The notes beneath the pieces were generated by a model. The model made no database searches. It was not told the DNA's origin and saw nothing but the letters and a program-made list of their open reading frames with translations. From positions 35,320,353 through 35,384,352 of the forward strand of contig CM055903.1 of NCBI GenBank assembly GCA_029582155.1: a DNA stretch of 64,000 nucleotides, read 5' to 3'. Position numbers and translations under genes: made by a program. Each line of letters starts with the position of its first letter. Positions within the stretch are counted from its first letter, which is position 1. Source of the stretch: Panopea generosa. Lineage: Eukaryota > Mollusca > Bivalvia > Adapedonta > Hiatellidae. Positions 10,147-22,821 of this stretch are shown here, piece by piece.

Positions 10147-13100
10147 CTTACCCCTTGTGAACAGACTCAATAAAACCAAGTCTCTTATTTTTCTTCTTTT
10201 GATTGCGTTTTATGCTTGCAAGGGAGTCTTTTGTCAGATATTATTACCAATCTATGTATAGTAAAGAATGTCATTTCAGATCGACCTGTTATTAGTACCA
10301 TACGTAGACTGGTTGGCCACCGAATGAAATGGTGCACGAAAAAGACGACGATGAGTGTACATTGGCTTTGCAATTGATCGGTTTAATTAGTCAATGTCCC
10401 GCTGTATTGGTCTGTGTATATATATGTTAGGAGATTACATTATTTTAATGTAGAATACTCCTTGTTAAGTGATTGGCGTAATGGAATATCTGAATTCTAT
10501 ATTTTGTTAGATGATATTTATTAAATTGTTTAGCATGTGTATGCTACGAATAAGTCAAATGCCAAATGTAAAAGTAAATAAAACAAGTTTGCAAATTGCT
10601 ATTCAGATAAAATATGTGTATATGATTTTGTCTTAAAAGTTGACAAATACGACAAAAGAAATACTCGTAATATCTTTTATTTCGCCACGTAACAGATAGT
10701 CACCGTATAGTATTGTATAATGTCGTTGTCAGAAAAAACAAAACTTAATGACGTCACATTAAAATTAACGGTTTCAATGTCATTCAAAGTTTAAATTTTA
10801 GAAATGTTTTTGCTTAGTGTTGTTGTCTGTTTGCCTGTTGTCTGATGTCGTCTATGGCAATAATTTCTTTAGCTTCAGACAACAATGTTCTGCATGCGGC
10901 TGTAAGCTACGCAATAAATGATTCCGTAATTAAATTAAAAATGAAATCAAGCCGACATTATCGCGTTATGGAGGAAATTGTACACGTGTCAACATTGTCA
11001 GTTATCTGTCTATTTTTCTTTTCGATTATAAATATGACAGGAGGGTACAAGGTCTCCTGTGCAACGATTGTTGAATACATGGTATCGAATGTAGCGAATT
11101 ATATAAACGATTTTTTGTACTGTTGGTTATGTATTCAGCAAGTTTACAATTTTAAGATCGTGTTAACGTTTGTTTTATTGTTACCTTATCAAACTTTCAA
11201 AGGTCCCGGTTATATATGTTATAACTTCGGGAGACGCATGTTCAAATACTGCTTTAACGCCGGTGTCCGCTTAGTAAGCAGACGTCAATTGAAAACTCAT
11301 TTTAAACCTGTCACAAAACCATAGTGGCAGCCTTTATATGATTACATAACTGTTATTATATAACTATAAAACATGTTGGACTATTTCAAAAAGTGGTTTC
11401 TTTTTATGATGTATATAAAAGAATTTAAACAGTTGTTTGCACGAGTTTATTTTTAAATATATTTGAAAAAAAAAAAGGTTATTTCTTTTTTATGATCTTT
11501 ATAAAGGAAATTAAACAGTTATTTATAGAGAATAATTGTTATTTAGTGGACTATATCAAGGACTTTATAAAAGGATAGGAAACTTGCATCTCTCTACTTA
11601 ATGTTGATAAAATAGCGTGCGAAGAAAGAAAATTGGCAAATTAATCATTCAAATTCCACAGGCAACTGAATTCTGTTACATAAAATGTAAGGTGCCTGTA
11701 ACCTAGATGTCTTGTACTGTATGAAACACGTAAAATGATATTGAAATTAAAATATTGCAGTTTGAAGTAAAACTTCAAGTACTTGCCTTGATTTTTATTT
11801 GCAGAATACAATTTAATGGTCTCGTTTTGTAGAAAATTCCATTGTGCAAAGAACGAATTTTAATTTGTATTTCTGAGATGAATGTAATATTTGAAAACGA
11901 GATTTCGCGAGATTTTATGTGAATACGCGAGCGTTCATGACATCTAAATCAGTTGCGTTTCCTTCTCTTATATAAATCCTTGACTTTATCATTTATTTCA
12001 TTGAGTGATCACTACAATATGAGCATGTCAAGTTCAGAGTTCAGAGTTCACAAAGGAAACTTAATTGCTATCTCATTGAGAAATATCTATAACTCCTCAA
12101 AAAATCATTAAAAAAACTATTGAAAATAAATTTAATTTATGTTAATATTACTCGGATGATACGAACTCTACTTAATTATACATTTTAATGTCGCTGAACA
12201 TCTCTGTAAGAATTAGTGTTAGTTCTGTGATTTGCCATCTTCATGTCAATGAAATGTGTATCCCGGTCAGAACAGATTTGACTCCTTGAAAACATCGTCA
12301 AGTAAACAAAGCTTTCACTATCAAATGCAATTGTTAATACTTTCTATGAAAATTTATTGATCAGATAGTTTGTTTAATTCACCCAGAACATGTTATTGTG
12401 GCCCATTAAACCAAGCAGTAGATAAACGAAGAACTATACTATTGACTTACCTGTTGTCGTTTTTGCTATTGACGGTTAGTACGTATAGCATACATACGTA
12501 TATTCTTGGATTTTTAATTACTTTTCGGTCAACAGTAATCGTTATATTACTAATTGGGAATAATTCTTCACCGATACAGTGTACCAGTTTTTAATGATAT
12601 ACTTGTAGTATAATAAATGATTTACGTTTCAAGCAACACATACACGAAGGTGTGGTATCATTTATTCCAATCTATTTTCAGATTCAAATGTTCCAATTTT
12701 GCAAACTTTAATTATAATTTAAAGGCTATAGTATATGTTATGAAATTAAATGGTGTATTTTCTTCAATGGCGTTTTTATTGGCGTTTGGGACGTGTACAC
12801 TGTGATATTAATATATAACTTTATTTCGTAATCAAACAACACATAGACAAAAGTATGACTGTGACACATTTTTCTGTTTCTTTTTTTTTTTTAATTCAAA
12901 CATTATATTTAGAACTCTAATTTTTCTTTGAATGATATATTATATTTTATGGAGTAAAATACTTGTTATTTTACGCAACGTTTTCACATTTATAGTGTCG
13001 TTCGACGATATCAAGCAATACATATACAAAGGTGACACCGTTTTTCCAGTTTCTTTTAAAACTTCTAATATTTCAATTTTACGAAATATTGTAATAATTT

Positions 13101-14432
13101 GAATGTTAACATTCGATTTCATTATGCTGTGTATCCATGTGATGTCCAATGTTGTTCAACTACACCGAACAACATAATATCAAAAAGTTTCATTTAACAT
13201 GTCTGCTGTTTCAATTGTAATAATTTGAATGTTAATATTATAATTTATTCTGTTGTTTATTCATGGTCGTTTTTTACTGGCGTTGTGAACACTTGTCATC
13301 AAATGACTTATACTTGTAAATCGGTTTCTGTTTCGACGACGTGTTTTTTCAATTTCAAGCACGTATATAATACATGTATATAATACCTTGTTTTCGTCGG
13401 TTTTTCGTTGCATATCATCTTTGATCTCACTATTTCTTTCAACTATTGTATTATATAAAGTTATGAATCGCAGAAAATAAAACGAAAGGCATGTCTCTTG
13501 CCATTCAAACATAATACGTAAAAAATGTGATAAACATTTCACATTGTGATAAACATCACGATAATCGGTGTGGATGTCGGCATTACCATGAATACTTTGA
13601 AACAAATAAACTTTTTATACCAAACTCAGTATTTGATTTGTATATGATATCCATATATATCTGTCAAAAACGTAAATAATACCTGCTTTACCTGAAAAGC
13701 GTACCCTGTGCTGTGTCATTAGGCGTATTTGTTTTGTGTGATTGTTTTGCAGTTTTAGTGGTAATTTTTCCTTTCTCCTGTTTAAGGAATTATAAAAAAT
13801 CAGAAAAGATCAAAGAGAATATTGCCGCACTTTGCCATAAAAAGAAATACAATATGGCTGAATCGGGCGTGTCTTTAAAGCGGTTGAGTGTGTATTGTGG
13901 GGGGATCTGACTTTATTCACCGTCGATAATATCTTATCATGAATTTTTCACATTAAAAACGTTACAATATCCACCTTTGCTCCTTGTTTATGGTGACGGT
14001 GTTTTTTTGGATATTTTACTTCTATAGAATTAAAGTGTGCGTTTTTTTGCACTTCATAGATCTATTCATAAATGTAACAGGTGTTAAGAACAGTTCGACG
14101 TAGGGTCTGAATTATTTGAATTGGTTTTTTAGGCTTTGTCATTCAATATTCGGATTTCATTGTCAGAAAGAACTTACGTAAGATATGTGGTAAAACGCAC
14201 AAATATATTATTGACTTAGTTTGTCACGCAAGATATTATATTTTGGATCAAATACAAGTAATAATGTAAAAACAGATCTCCAAAACACATAACTTCATTG
14301 CAGATTCCACAATACATACTAAATTGCCATTTTATACCTTAAGTATTCCGACAAGAGGGACAGTGCATGGAAGTGAAAGTGAATGGAAGTGCATGGAAGT
14401 GAAAGGTCATGAAATTGACATATTTTCAATTC
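10147..14432. other. Mostly featureless AT-rich DNA with weak internal duplications
   Basis: About 11370-11570 holds two diverged copies of a roughly 100-bp block (ATGAT...TATAAA...TTAAACAGTTxTTT). About 12440-13330 holds blocks recurring at uneven spacing (AAGCAACACATACACGAAGG at 12631; similar at about 12833 and 13012; TTTTTATTGGCGTTTGG-like at about 12770 and 13270), consistent with an old decayed tandem array. The open frame 10845-11324 (159 codons) is not recognisable as any protein. No gene is supported. Confidence 0.45.
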
Positions 14433-15055
14433 AGGAGCTCTACGCGTCAAGATGTCAGACTCGTTTTAAAATTGAGATGTATATTTGACGCATACAGCTC
14501 CTGGGAGCTCTTTACGACGAGGTTTAACGCATAGAACTCCCCGGGATCTCTATGCGTCAGGACACAACGCATGTAGCTTCTCGGGGAGCTCTGTGCATCA
14601 GGACACAACGCATGTAGCTTCTCGGGGAGCTCTGTGCGCCAGGACGCAACGCATGTAGCTTCTCGGGGAGCTCTGTGCGCCAGGACGTAACGCATGTAGC
14701 TTCTCGGGGAGCTCTGTGCGCCAGGACGCAACGCATGTAGCTTCTCGGGGAGCTCTGTGCGTCAGGACGCAACGCATGTAGCTTCTCGGGGAGCTCTGTG
14801 CGTCAGGACGCAACGCATGTAGCTTCTCGGGGAGCTCTGTGCGCCAGGACGCAACGCATGTAGCTTCTCGGGGAGCTCTGTGCGCCAGGACGCAACGCAT
14901 GTAGCTTCTCGGGGAGCTCTGTGCGCCAGGACGCAACGCATGTAGCTTCTCGGGGAGCTCTGTGCGCCAGGACGCAACGCATGTAGCTTCTCGGGGAGCT
15001 CTGTGCGTCAGGACGCAACGCATGTAGTTTCTCGGGGAGTTCTGTTCGTCAGGAG
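14433..15055 (+). repeat. 41-bp GC-rich minisatellite, about 12 good units plus decayed edge units
   Basis: The unit contains GCATGTAGCTTCTCGGGGAG, CTCTGTGCGCCAGGACGCAA and a final C. The core is 14560-15045, and 14433-14560 holds diverged units. It is far more GC-rich than its surroundings and has a GAGCTC palindrome in each unit. A period of 41 (not divisible by 3) gives a 123-bp, 41-residue super-repeat in the minus-strand open frames (longest 14598-15023), which I read as artefact. Confidence 0.95.
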
Positions 15056-15627
15056 CTTAATACAAGTATGCCTGGCTTAAGCGCCTGCTACCATGTACTC
15101 CATGGCTCACATTACGCCATTTTACATTTAGTCGACTGCCTTTACTACATTGTAATGCCATTCCTCAGACATATAGAATAACATTATCGCAAACCTACAT
15201 TACATGTACTTAAATTTATCAAAATACATCATAGTTATGTCATCTTTTATTTTCAGCAGAACTACGGCTACTTCTATCAAACTTGGCATGTTTTTATTTA
15301 CACAATTTTCGCCATTGCACATTTTGATAAAGGTAAGATACAAGTAAAATAAATATGTTGAGTATTGAGTTCAATATGACATACGAGAATGGGAGAAGTG
15401 ACATCGTGTGGCAGATGGAAACCATGCCAACGTATGTTTATAATATGTTTATATTTATGTATTTCAAACGTGGAACCAGCCAGATTTATATTTAACTTTC
15501 GTTTATTTTAGAACACACTTAATAAAGATTACATGTGTATGTATATTCAGTCGGGGCACATTTAAGCAAACCACCCTTCCCTTAGAAGTCCTAGGCGTTG
15601 TAACAAAACTATATATTGCATGGTAAT
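15056..15627. other. No recognised feature
   Basis: AT-rich spacer between the 41-bp and 27-bp arrays; no coding or mobile-element signature seen. Confidence 0.5.
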
Positions 15628-18600
15628 TAAGTCGTAGTTACTGAAGTCGTGATTACGAGTCCAACCACTTAGTCGTGATTACGAGTCCAGTCACTGAAGT
15701 CGTGACTAGAGTCCAGCCACTGAAGTCGTGACTACGAGTCCAGTCACTGAATTCGTGACTAGAGTCCAGCCACTGAAGTCGTTACTACGAGTCCATCTAA
15801 AGAAGTCGTAATTACGAGTCCAGCCACTGAACTAAATAAGGCATGCCAATAAAATCATAGTTACTTAAGTCATAATAACAAGTTCAGCCACTTAAGTCAT
15901 ACTAACAAGACCAGCCTATGAAGTCGTAACTACGAGTCGAGCCACTAAAGTCGTCATAACGAGTCTATCCATGGAAGTTGTGATTACGAGTTCAGCAACT
16001 GAGGTCATGATTATGAAATCAGCCACTGAAGTCATGATTACGATTCCAACCACTGAAGTCGTGATTTCGAGCCCAACCCCTGAAGTCGTGATTACGAGTC
16101 CATCCACGCAAGTCGTGATTACGAGCCCTGCAAATGAAGTCGTGATTACGAGTCCAGCCACTTAAATCATGCTTACGAGTCCAGACACTGAACTTAACAA
16201 GGCATGCTAATGAAGTTACAGTTACTGAAGTCGTGGAAAATAGTCCAGCAACTTAAGTCATGCTAACATGTCCATCCACGTAAGTCATGCTAACAAGTCC
16301 AGCCATTGAAGTCGTGACTACGAGTCCAGCCACTGAAGTCGTGACTACGAGTCCTGCCACTGAAGTCGTTACTACGAATCCAGCCACTGAAGTCGTGACA
16401 ACGAGTCCAACCACTGAAGTAGTGACTACGAGTTCAGCCACAGTGACTGAAGTCGTGACTACGAGTCCAGCCACCGAAGTCGTGACTACGAGTCCATCCA
16501 CGGAAGTCGTGATTACGAATCCAGCCCTAGAAGTCGTGATAAAGAGCCCAGTCACTTAAGTCATGCTTATAAGCCCAGCCACTGAAGTTCAGATTTTAAG
16601 CCCAGCCACGGAAGTCGAGATTGCAAGCCCAGCCACTGAAGTCATGATTACAAGCCCAGCCACTAAAATCGAGATTTCAAGCCCTGTCACTGTAGTTGAG
16701 ATGACGAGCAAAGCCACTTAAGACGTGATTACAAGCCCAGCCACTGAAGACGTGATTACGAGAACAGCCACTGTAGTCATGATTACGAGCCAAGACACTG
16801 AAGTCGTGATTACAAGCCCAGTCATTGAAGGCTTGACTAGAGCCAAGCGACTGATGTCGTGATTACGAGTTCAGCCTTTGAAATCGTGATTACGAGTTCA
16901 GCCACTGAAATCGTTATTACAAGCCCAGTCACTTAAGTTGTGATTACGAGTCCAGTCACTGAAGTCTTGATAACGAGCCAAGCGACTGAAGTCGAGATTA
17001 CGAACCTAGCAATGAAGTCTTGATTATAAGTCCAGCCACTGAAGTTGGGATTGCGAGTACAGCCACTGTTGTCGTGATTACGAGCAAAGCCACTGAAGAC
17101 GTGATTACGAGTCCAGCCACTGAAGTCGTTAATACAAGCCCAACCACTAAAGTCTAAAGTACGAACCCATTGACTGAAGTCGTGATTACGAGTTAAGCCA
17201 CTGAAGTCATGATGATAAGCCCAGCCACTTAAGTTGTGATTACGAGTCCAGTCACTGAAGTCTAGTTAACGAGCCAAGCGACTGAAGCCGTGATCAAGAG
17301 CCTAGCCAATGAAGTCGTGATTACAAGTTCAGCCACTGAAGTCGACATTACGAGTCAGGACACTAAAATCGTCATTACGAGTCAAGACAATGAAGTCGTG
17401 ATTACAAGTCCAGCCACTGAAGTTGTGATTGCGATTACAGCCACTGTTGTCGTGATTACGAGTTCAGCCACTGAAATCGTGATGATAAGCCCAGCCACTG
17501 AATTCATGATTACGAGTCAAGTCAATGAAGTCGTGATAACGAGTCCAGCGACTGAAGTCGTGATTACGAGCCTAGCCACTGAAGCCATGATTAAAAGTCC
17601 AGCAACAGAAGTCGTGCTTACAAGCTCACGCCCTGAAGTCGTGAATACAAGCCCAGCCTCTGAAATCGTAATTACGAGCCCAGTCAATGCAGTCGTGATA
17701 TCGAGCCAAGCCACTGTAGTCGTGATTACGATCCCAGCCACTGTAGTCGTGATTACAAGACCAGCAATTGTAGTCGTGATTACGAGACCAGCCACTGAAA
17801 TCATGATTACGAGCCCAGCCACTGTAGTCGTGAATACAAGCCTAGCCACTAAAGTCGTGATATCGATCCCAGTCACTGCAGTCGTGATATCGAGCCCAGC
17901 CAATGTATTCGTGATTACGATCCCAGCCACTGTAGTCGTGATTACAAGACCAGCAATTGTAGTCGTGATTACGAGAACAGCTGATTACAAGCCCAGTCAT
18001 TGAAGCCATGATATCGAGCCCAGCCCCTGTAGTTGTAATTACGAGCCCAGTCAATGCAGTCGTGATATCGAGCCAAGCCACTGTAGTCGTGATTACGATC
18101 CCAGCCACTGTAGTCGTGATTACAAGACCAGCAATTGTAGTCGTGATTACGAGACCAGCCACTGAAGTCATGATTACGAGCCCAGCCACTTAAGTTGTGA
18201 TTACGAGTCCAATCACTGAAGTCTGGTTAACGAGCCAAGCGACTGAAGCCGTGATCAAGAGCCTAGCCAATGAAGTCGTGATTACAAGACCAGCAATTGT
18301 AGTCGTGATTACGAGACCAGCCACTGAAGTCATGATTACGAGCCCAGCCACTTAAGTTGTGATTACGAGTCCAATCACTGAAGTCTGGTTAACGAGCCAA
18401 GCGACTGAAGCCGTGATCAAGAGCCTAGCCAATGAAGTCGTGATTACAAGTTCAGCCACTGAAGTCCTGATTACGAGCCCAGCCACTGTAGTCGTGAATA
18501 CAAGCCTAGCCACTAAAGTCGTGATATCGAGCCCAATCACTGCAGTCGTGATATCGAGCCCAGCCAATGTATTCGTGATTACGATCCCAGCCACTGTAGT

Positions 18601-21600
18601 CGTGATTACAAGACCAGCAATTGTAGTCGTGATTACGAGAACAGCTGATTACAAGCCCAGTCATTGAAGCCATGATATCGAGCCCAGCCCCTGTAGTTGT
18701 AATTACGAGCCCAGTCAATGCAGTCGTGATATCGAGCCAAGCCACTGTAGTCGTGATTACGATCCCAGCCACTGTAGTCGTGATTACAAGACCAGCAATT
18801 GTAGTCGTGATTACGAGACCAGCCACTGAAGTCATGATTACGAGCCCAGCCACTTAAGTTGTGATTACGAGTCGATCACTGAAGTCTGGTTAACGAGCCA
18901 AGCGACTGAAGCCGTGATCAAGAGCCTAGCCAATGAAGTCGTGATTACAAGTTCAGCCACTGTAGTCGTGATTACGAGCCCAGCCACTGTAGTCGTGAAT
19001 ACAAGCCCAGTCACTGTAGTCGTGATTACGAGCCCGGTCACTGAAGCAGTGATTACGAGCCCAGCACCTGAAGTCCTGATTACGAGCCCAGCTCCTGAAG
19101 TCGTGATTACGAGCCCAGCTCCTGAAGTCGTGATTACGAGCCCAGCACCTGAAGTCCTGATTACGAGCCCAGCCACCGAAGTCGTGATTACAAGCCCAGT
19201 CACTGAAGTCTTGATTACGAGCCCAGCCACCGAAGTCGTGATTACAAGCTCGGCCACTGTAGTCGTAATTATGAGCCCAGTCACTGAAGTAGTGATTACG
19301 AGCCCAGCTCCTGAAGTCCTGATTACGAGCCCAGCCACCGAAGTCGTGATTACAAGCCCAGTCACTGAAGTCTTGATTACGAGCCCAGCCACCGAAGTCG
19401 TGATTACAAGCTCGGCCACTGTAGTCGTAATTATGAGCCCAGTCACTGAAGTAGTGATTACGAGCCCAGCTCCTGAAGTCGTGATTACGAGCCCAGCCAC
19501 TGTAGTCGTGATTACGAGCCCAGCACCTGAAGTCGTGATTACGAGCCCAGTCACCAAGTCCTGATTACGAGCCCAGCCACCGAAGTCGTGATTACAAGCC
19601 CAGTCACTGAAGTCTTGATTACGAGCCCAGCCACCGAAGTCGTGATTACAAGCTCGGCCACTGTAGTCGTAATTATGAGCCCAGTCACTGAAGTAGTGAT
19701 TACGAGCCCAGCTCCTGAAGTCGTGATTACGAGCCCAGCCACTGTAGTCGTGATTACGAGCCCAGCACCTGAAGTCGTGATTACGAGCCCATTCACCAAG
19801 TCCTGATTATGAGCCCAGCCACCGAAGTCGTGATTACAAGCTCGGCCACTGTAGTCGTCATTACGATCCCAGTCACTGAAGTAGTGATTACGAGCCCAGC
19901 ACCTGAAGTTCTTATTACGAGCCCAGCCATTGAAGTCTTGATAACGAGCCCAGTCACCGAAGTCGTGATTACGAGCCCAGCCACCGAAGTCGTGATTACA
20001 AGCCCAGCCACTGTAGTCATGATTACGAGTCCAGTCACTGAAGTACTGATTACGAGCTCAGTCACTGAAGTTCTGATTACGAGCCCAGTCACCGAAGTCG
20101 TGATTATGAACCCAGCCACTGTAGTCGTGATTACAAGCCCAGCCACTGTAGTCATGATTACGAGTCCAGTCACTGAAGTACTGATTACGAGCTCAGTCAC
20201 TGAAGTTCTGATTACGAGCCCAGTCACCGAAGTCGTGAATACAAGCCCAGCCACTGTTGTCGTGATTATGAGCCCAGCACCTGAAGTCGTGATTACGAGC
20301 CCAGCCACTGAGGTCGTGATTACAAGCCAAGCCACTGAGGTCGTGATTACAAGCCTATGTCACTTAAGTCGTGAATACGAGCCAAGCCACTGAAATCGTG
20401 ATTACGAGACCAGCACCTGAAGTCGTGATTACAAGCCCAGCCTCTGAAGTCGTGATATCGAGTCCAGCCACTGAGTCATGATATCGATTCAAGCCACTGT
20501 AGTCGTGATATTGAGCCACTGTAGTAGTTATTACAATCCCTGCCACTGTAGTCGTGATTGCGAGCTTAGCAACTGTAGTCGTGATATCGAGCCCAGCCAC
20601 TGTAGTCGTGATATCGAGCCCAGCCACTGTAGTCGTGATAACGAGCCAAGGTACTGAAGTCGTGATTACGAGCATAGGCACTGAAATCGTGATTACGAGC
20701 CAATGCACTGAGGTCGTGATTACGAGCCATGCCACTGAAGTCGTGATTACGAGCCCAACCACTGAGGTCGTGATTACGAGGCCGTCCACTGCGGTCGTGA
20801 GTACAAGCCAAGCCACTGTAGTCGTGATTACGAGCCCAGCCACTAAGGTCGTGATAACAAGCCTAGCCACTGAGGTCGTGAATACAAACCCAGCCACTGT
20901 AGTCGTGATTACGAGCCCAGCACCTGAAGTCGTGATTACAAGCCCAGCAACTGTGGTCGTAATTACAAGCTCAGCTACTTTAGTCGTGATTACGAGCCCA
21001 GCCACTGAGGTCGTGATTACAAGCCCAGCCACTGTAGTTGTGGTTACAAGCCCAGCACCTGAAATCGTGATTACAAGCCCAGCTATTGAGGTCGTGATTA
21101 CAAGCCCAGTCACTGAGGTCGTGATTACAAGCCTAGCCACTGTAGTCGTGATTACGAGCCCAGCACCTGAAGTCGTGATTACAAGCCAAGCCACTGAGGT
21201 CAGGATTACAAGCCCAGCCACTGCAGTCGTGATTACGAGCCCAGCATCTGCAGTCGTGATAACAAGCCCAGCCACTTAAGTCATGATATCGAGCTCAGCC
21301 ACTGTAGTCATGGTATCGAGCCCAGCCACTGAAGACATGATATCGAGCCCAGCCACTGTAAGCATGATATAGAGCCAAGCCAATGTTGTCATGATATCGA
21401 GTCCAGCCACTGTAATCATGATATCGAGCCAAGCCAATGTTGTCATGATATCGAGCCCAGCTACTGAAGTCATGATATCGAACCCAGCCACTGTAGTCGT
21501 AATTATGAGCCCTGCCACTGTAGTCGTAATTACAAGCCCTGCCACTGTAGTCGTAATTACGAGCCCTGCCACTGTAGTCGTGATTACGAGCCCTGCCACT

Positions 21601-21660
21601 GTAGTCGTAATTACGAGCTCTGCCACTGTAGTTGTAATAACGAGCCCTGCCACTGTAGTA
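15628..21660 (+). repeat. 27-bp minisatellite array, about 6 kb, over 200 units
   Basis: The unit is GAAGTCGTGATTACGAG followed by CCCAGCCACT (27 bp, read as two blocks). The left edge (15628-16250) is more diverged, with 26-27-bp units. 18900-21300 is more homogeneous and shows variant blocks such as GCTCCTGAAGTC and GCCACCGAAGTC. Because 27 = 9 codons without stops, + frames read a nine-residue VVITSPATE repeat and - frames read VAGLVITTS. The longest are 20554-21279 (+, 241 codons) and 20364-21275 (-, 303 codons). Recurrent GAA to TAA changes (ACTTAAGTC) break the + frame many times, so a translated product is not supported. Confidence 0.95.
17842..18857 (+). repeat. 664-bp higher-order duplication inside the 27-bp array
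   Basis: The block at 17842-18193 recurs almost unchanged at 18506-18857, an offset of 664 bp. It includes an aberrant GAACAGCTGATTACAAGCCC junction that breaks the 27-bp phase in both copies. A shorter segment around TCTGGTTAACGAGCCAAGCG also recurs at about 18220, 18385 and 18885, and with variation at about 17262. Confidence 0.85.
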
Positions 21661-21755
21661 GTAGAGGTAGTAGAAGTAATAATAGAAGTAGTAGTAGTAG
21701 AAGAAGTAGTTTTATTATTATTATTATTAGTAGTAGTAGTAGTAGTAGTAGAAGA

Positions 21756-21847
<92 letters not shown>

Positions 21848-21856
21848 AAGTAGTAA

Positions 21857-21936
<80 letters not shown>

Positions 21937-21950
21937 ATAGTACTAACAAT
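21655..21950 (+). repeat. (GTA)n trinucleotide microsatellite
   Basis: About 300 bp of GTA/GTAGAA units lies directly against the last 27-bp unit, whose own sequence contains CTGTAGTCGTAA. Right of 21940 it decays into AAT/GAT triplets to 22005. Long poly-Val (+) and poly-Leu (-) frames here are trivial. Confidence 0.95.
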
Positions 21951-22005
21951 TATAATGATAACGATTATGATATTGGTGATAATAATGATGATGATAATAA
22001 TAGAT

Positions 22006-22105
22006 AAATAAATAATGTATTTTTTTAATGAGATAACTCATTTTGACAAGTCAATCTTCCGTGAGGCCCTCAAACATATATACATACTTACATCAATGTG
22101 CTAAA
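22006..22105 (-). mobile_element. Possible LINE 3' tail
   Basis: On the minus strand the order is GAGGGCCTCACGGAAGATTG, ACTTGTCAAAATGAGTTATC, then an A-rich stretch and AAT/ATC triplets that merge into the (TAC)n microsatellite. This resembles 3' ends of invertebrate LINEs that terminate in short tandem tails. No reverse transcriptase remnant was seen further along, so the call is tentative. Confidence 0.3.
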
Positions 22106-22821
22106 TTCACGTGAAAAAAAACACAATAATAGTATGAGAATATCTGATATTAATTAATTGGTATTTTGGCACAGTACTGTAAGATATGTACCATTTTTAA
22201 TATTTCTACTGTTAACATAATTATATAACCAAAATACTTAGTTTCACTTACCATAAAACTAATGAGATGCAGTGACAATGAACCAAACAAAAAACCATAT
22301 ATATTCCAGGTTGTAAGTGCAGTTATTCATTTTACAGAATAATATACGAGACATAAATATGAAAACCTGAGTATTTATTGATCATCATCCTGGGAACAGA
22401 AATGTCATTGTTCAATATACCTGCAGATAAAAGCAATGAAATAATTTATGAACTTAATTAAGTTAATTAATCAGTTATATTTGGATGACTGAAGTATGTT
22501 GTTCATCTATCTACTAACCTGGAACTGTAAGAATGCACGTGCTTACCTCAATGAAGCCTCAATGAAGCAAACATTTTATAACAATCTACAAGGTACTGAG
22601 TTTAGATATAGGATGTTATGTGAAATGTGGGATTCGCACTTACGCGTTATTGTGGTTTTGGTGTTGTTGTTGTTGTTTGTGAATGGATACACCGTCATTT
22701 TTAACACAATAACATATTTTATATAAAATCAAGCATGAAAGGTAATAATAGATTTTTCCAACAGGAGCAGTTAAAGCACGCAGCAACCTTACTAGAATAA
22801 ACATCATTGATAAACAGAATA
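22106..22821. other. No recognised feature
   Basis: AT-rich spacer. The open frame at 22496-22726 is not recognisable. Confidence 0.5.

Noticed and set aside
10845-11324. 159-codon open frame as a gene
   Set aside because: It contains scattered hydrophobic stretches, but no recognisable domain, no convincing splice or start context, and AT-rich composition like its surroundings. A protein search and RNA-seq would decide.
14447-15023. Overlapping minus-strand proteins with a 41-residue repeat
   Set aside because: They arise from a 41-bp unit read in rotating frames; several overlapping frames cannot all be genes and none has supporting context.
15628-21660. Giant mucin-like secreted protein encoded by the 27-bp array
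   Set aside because: Both strands are open to similar extent, stops recur through the same GAA to TAA change, there is no start or signal peptide, and no exon-like flank.
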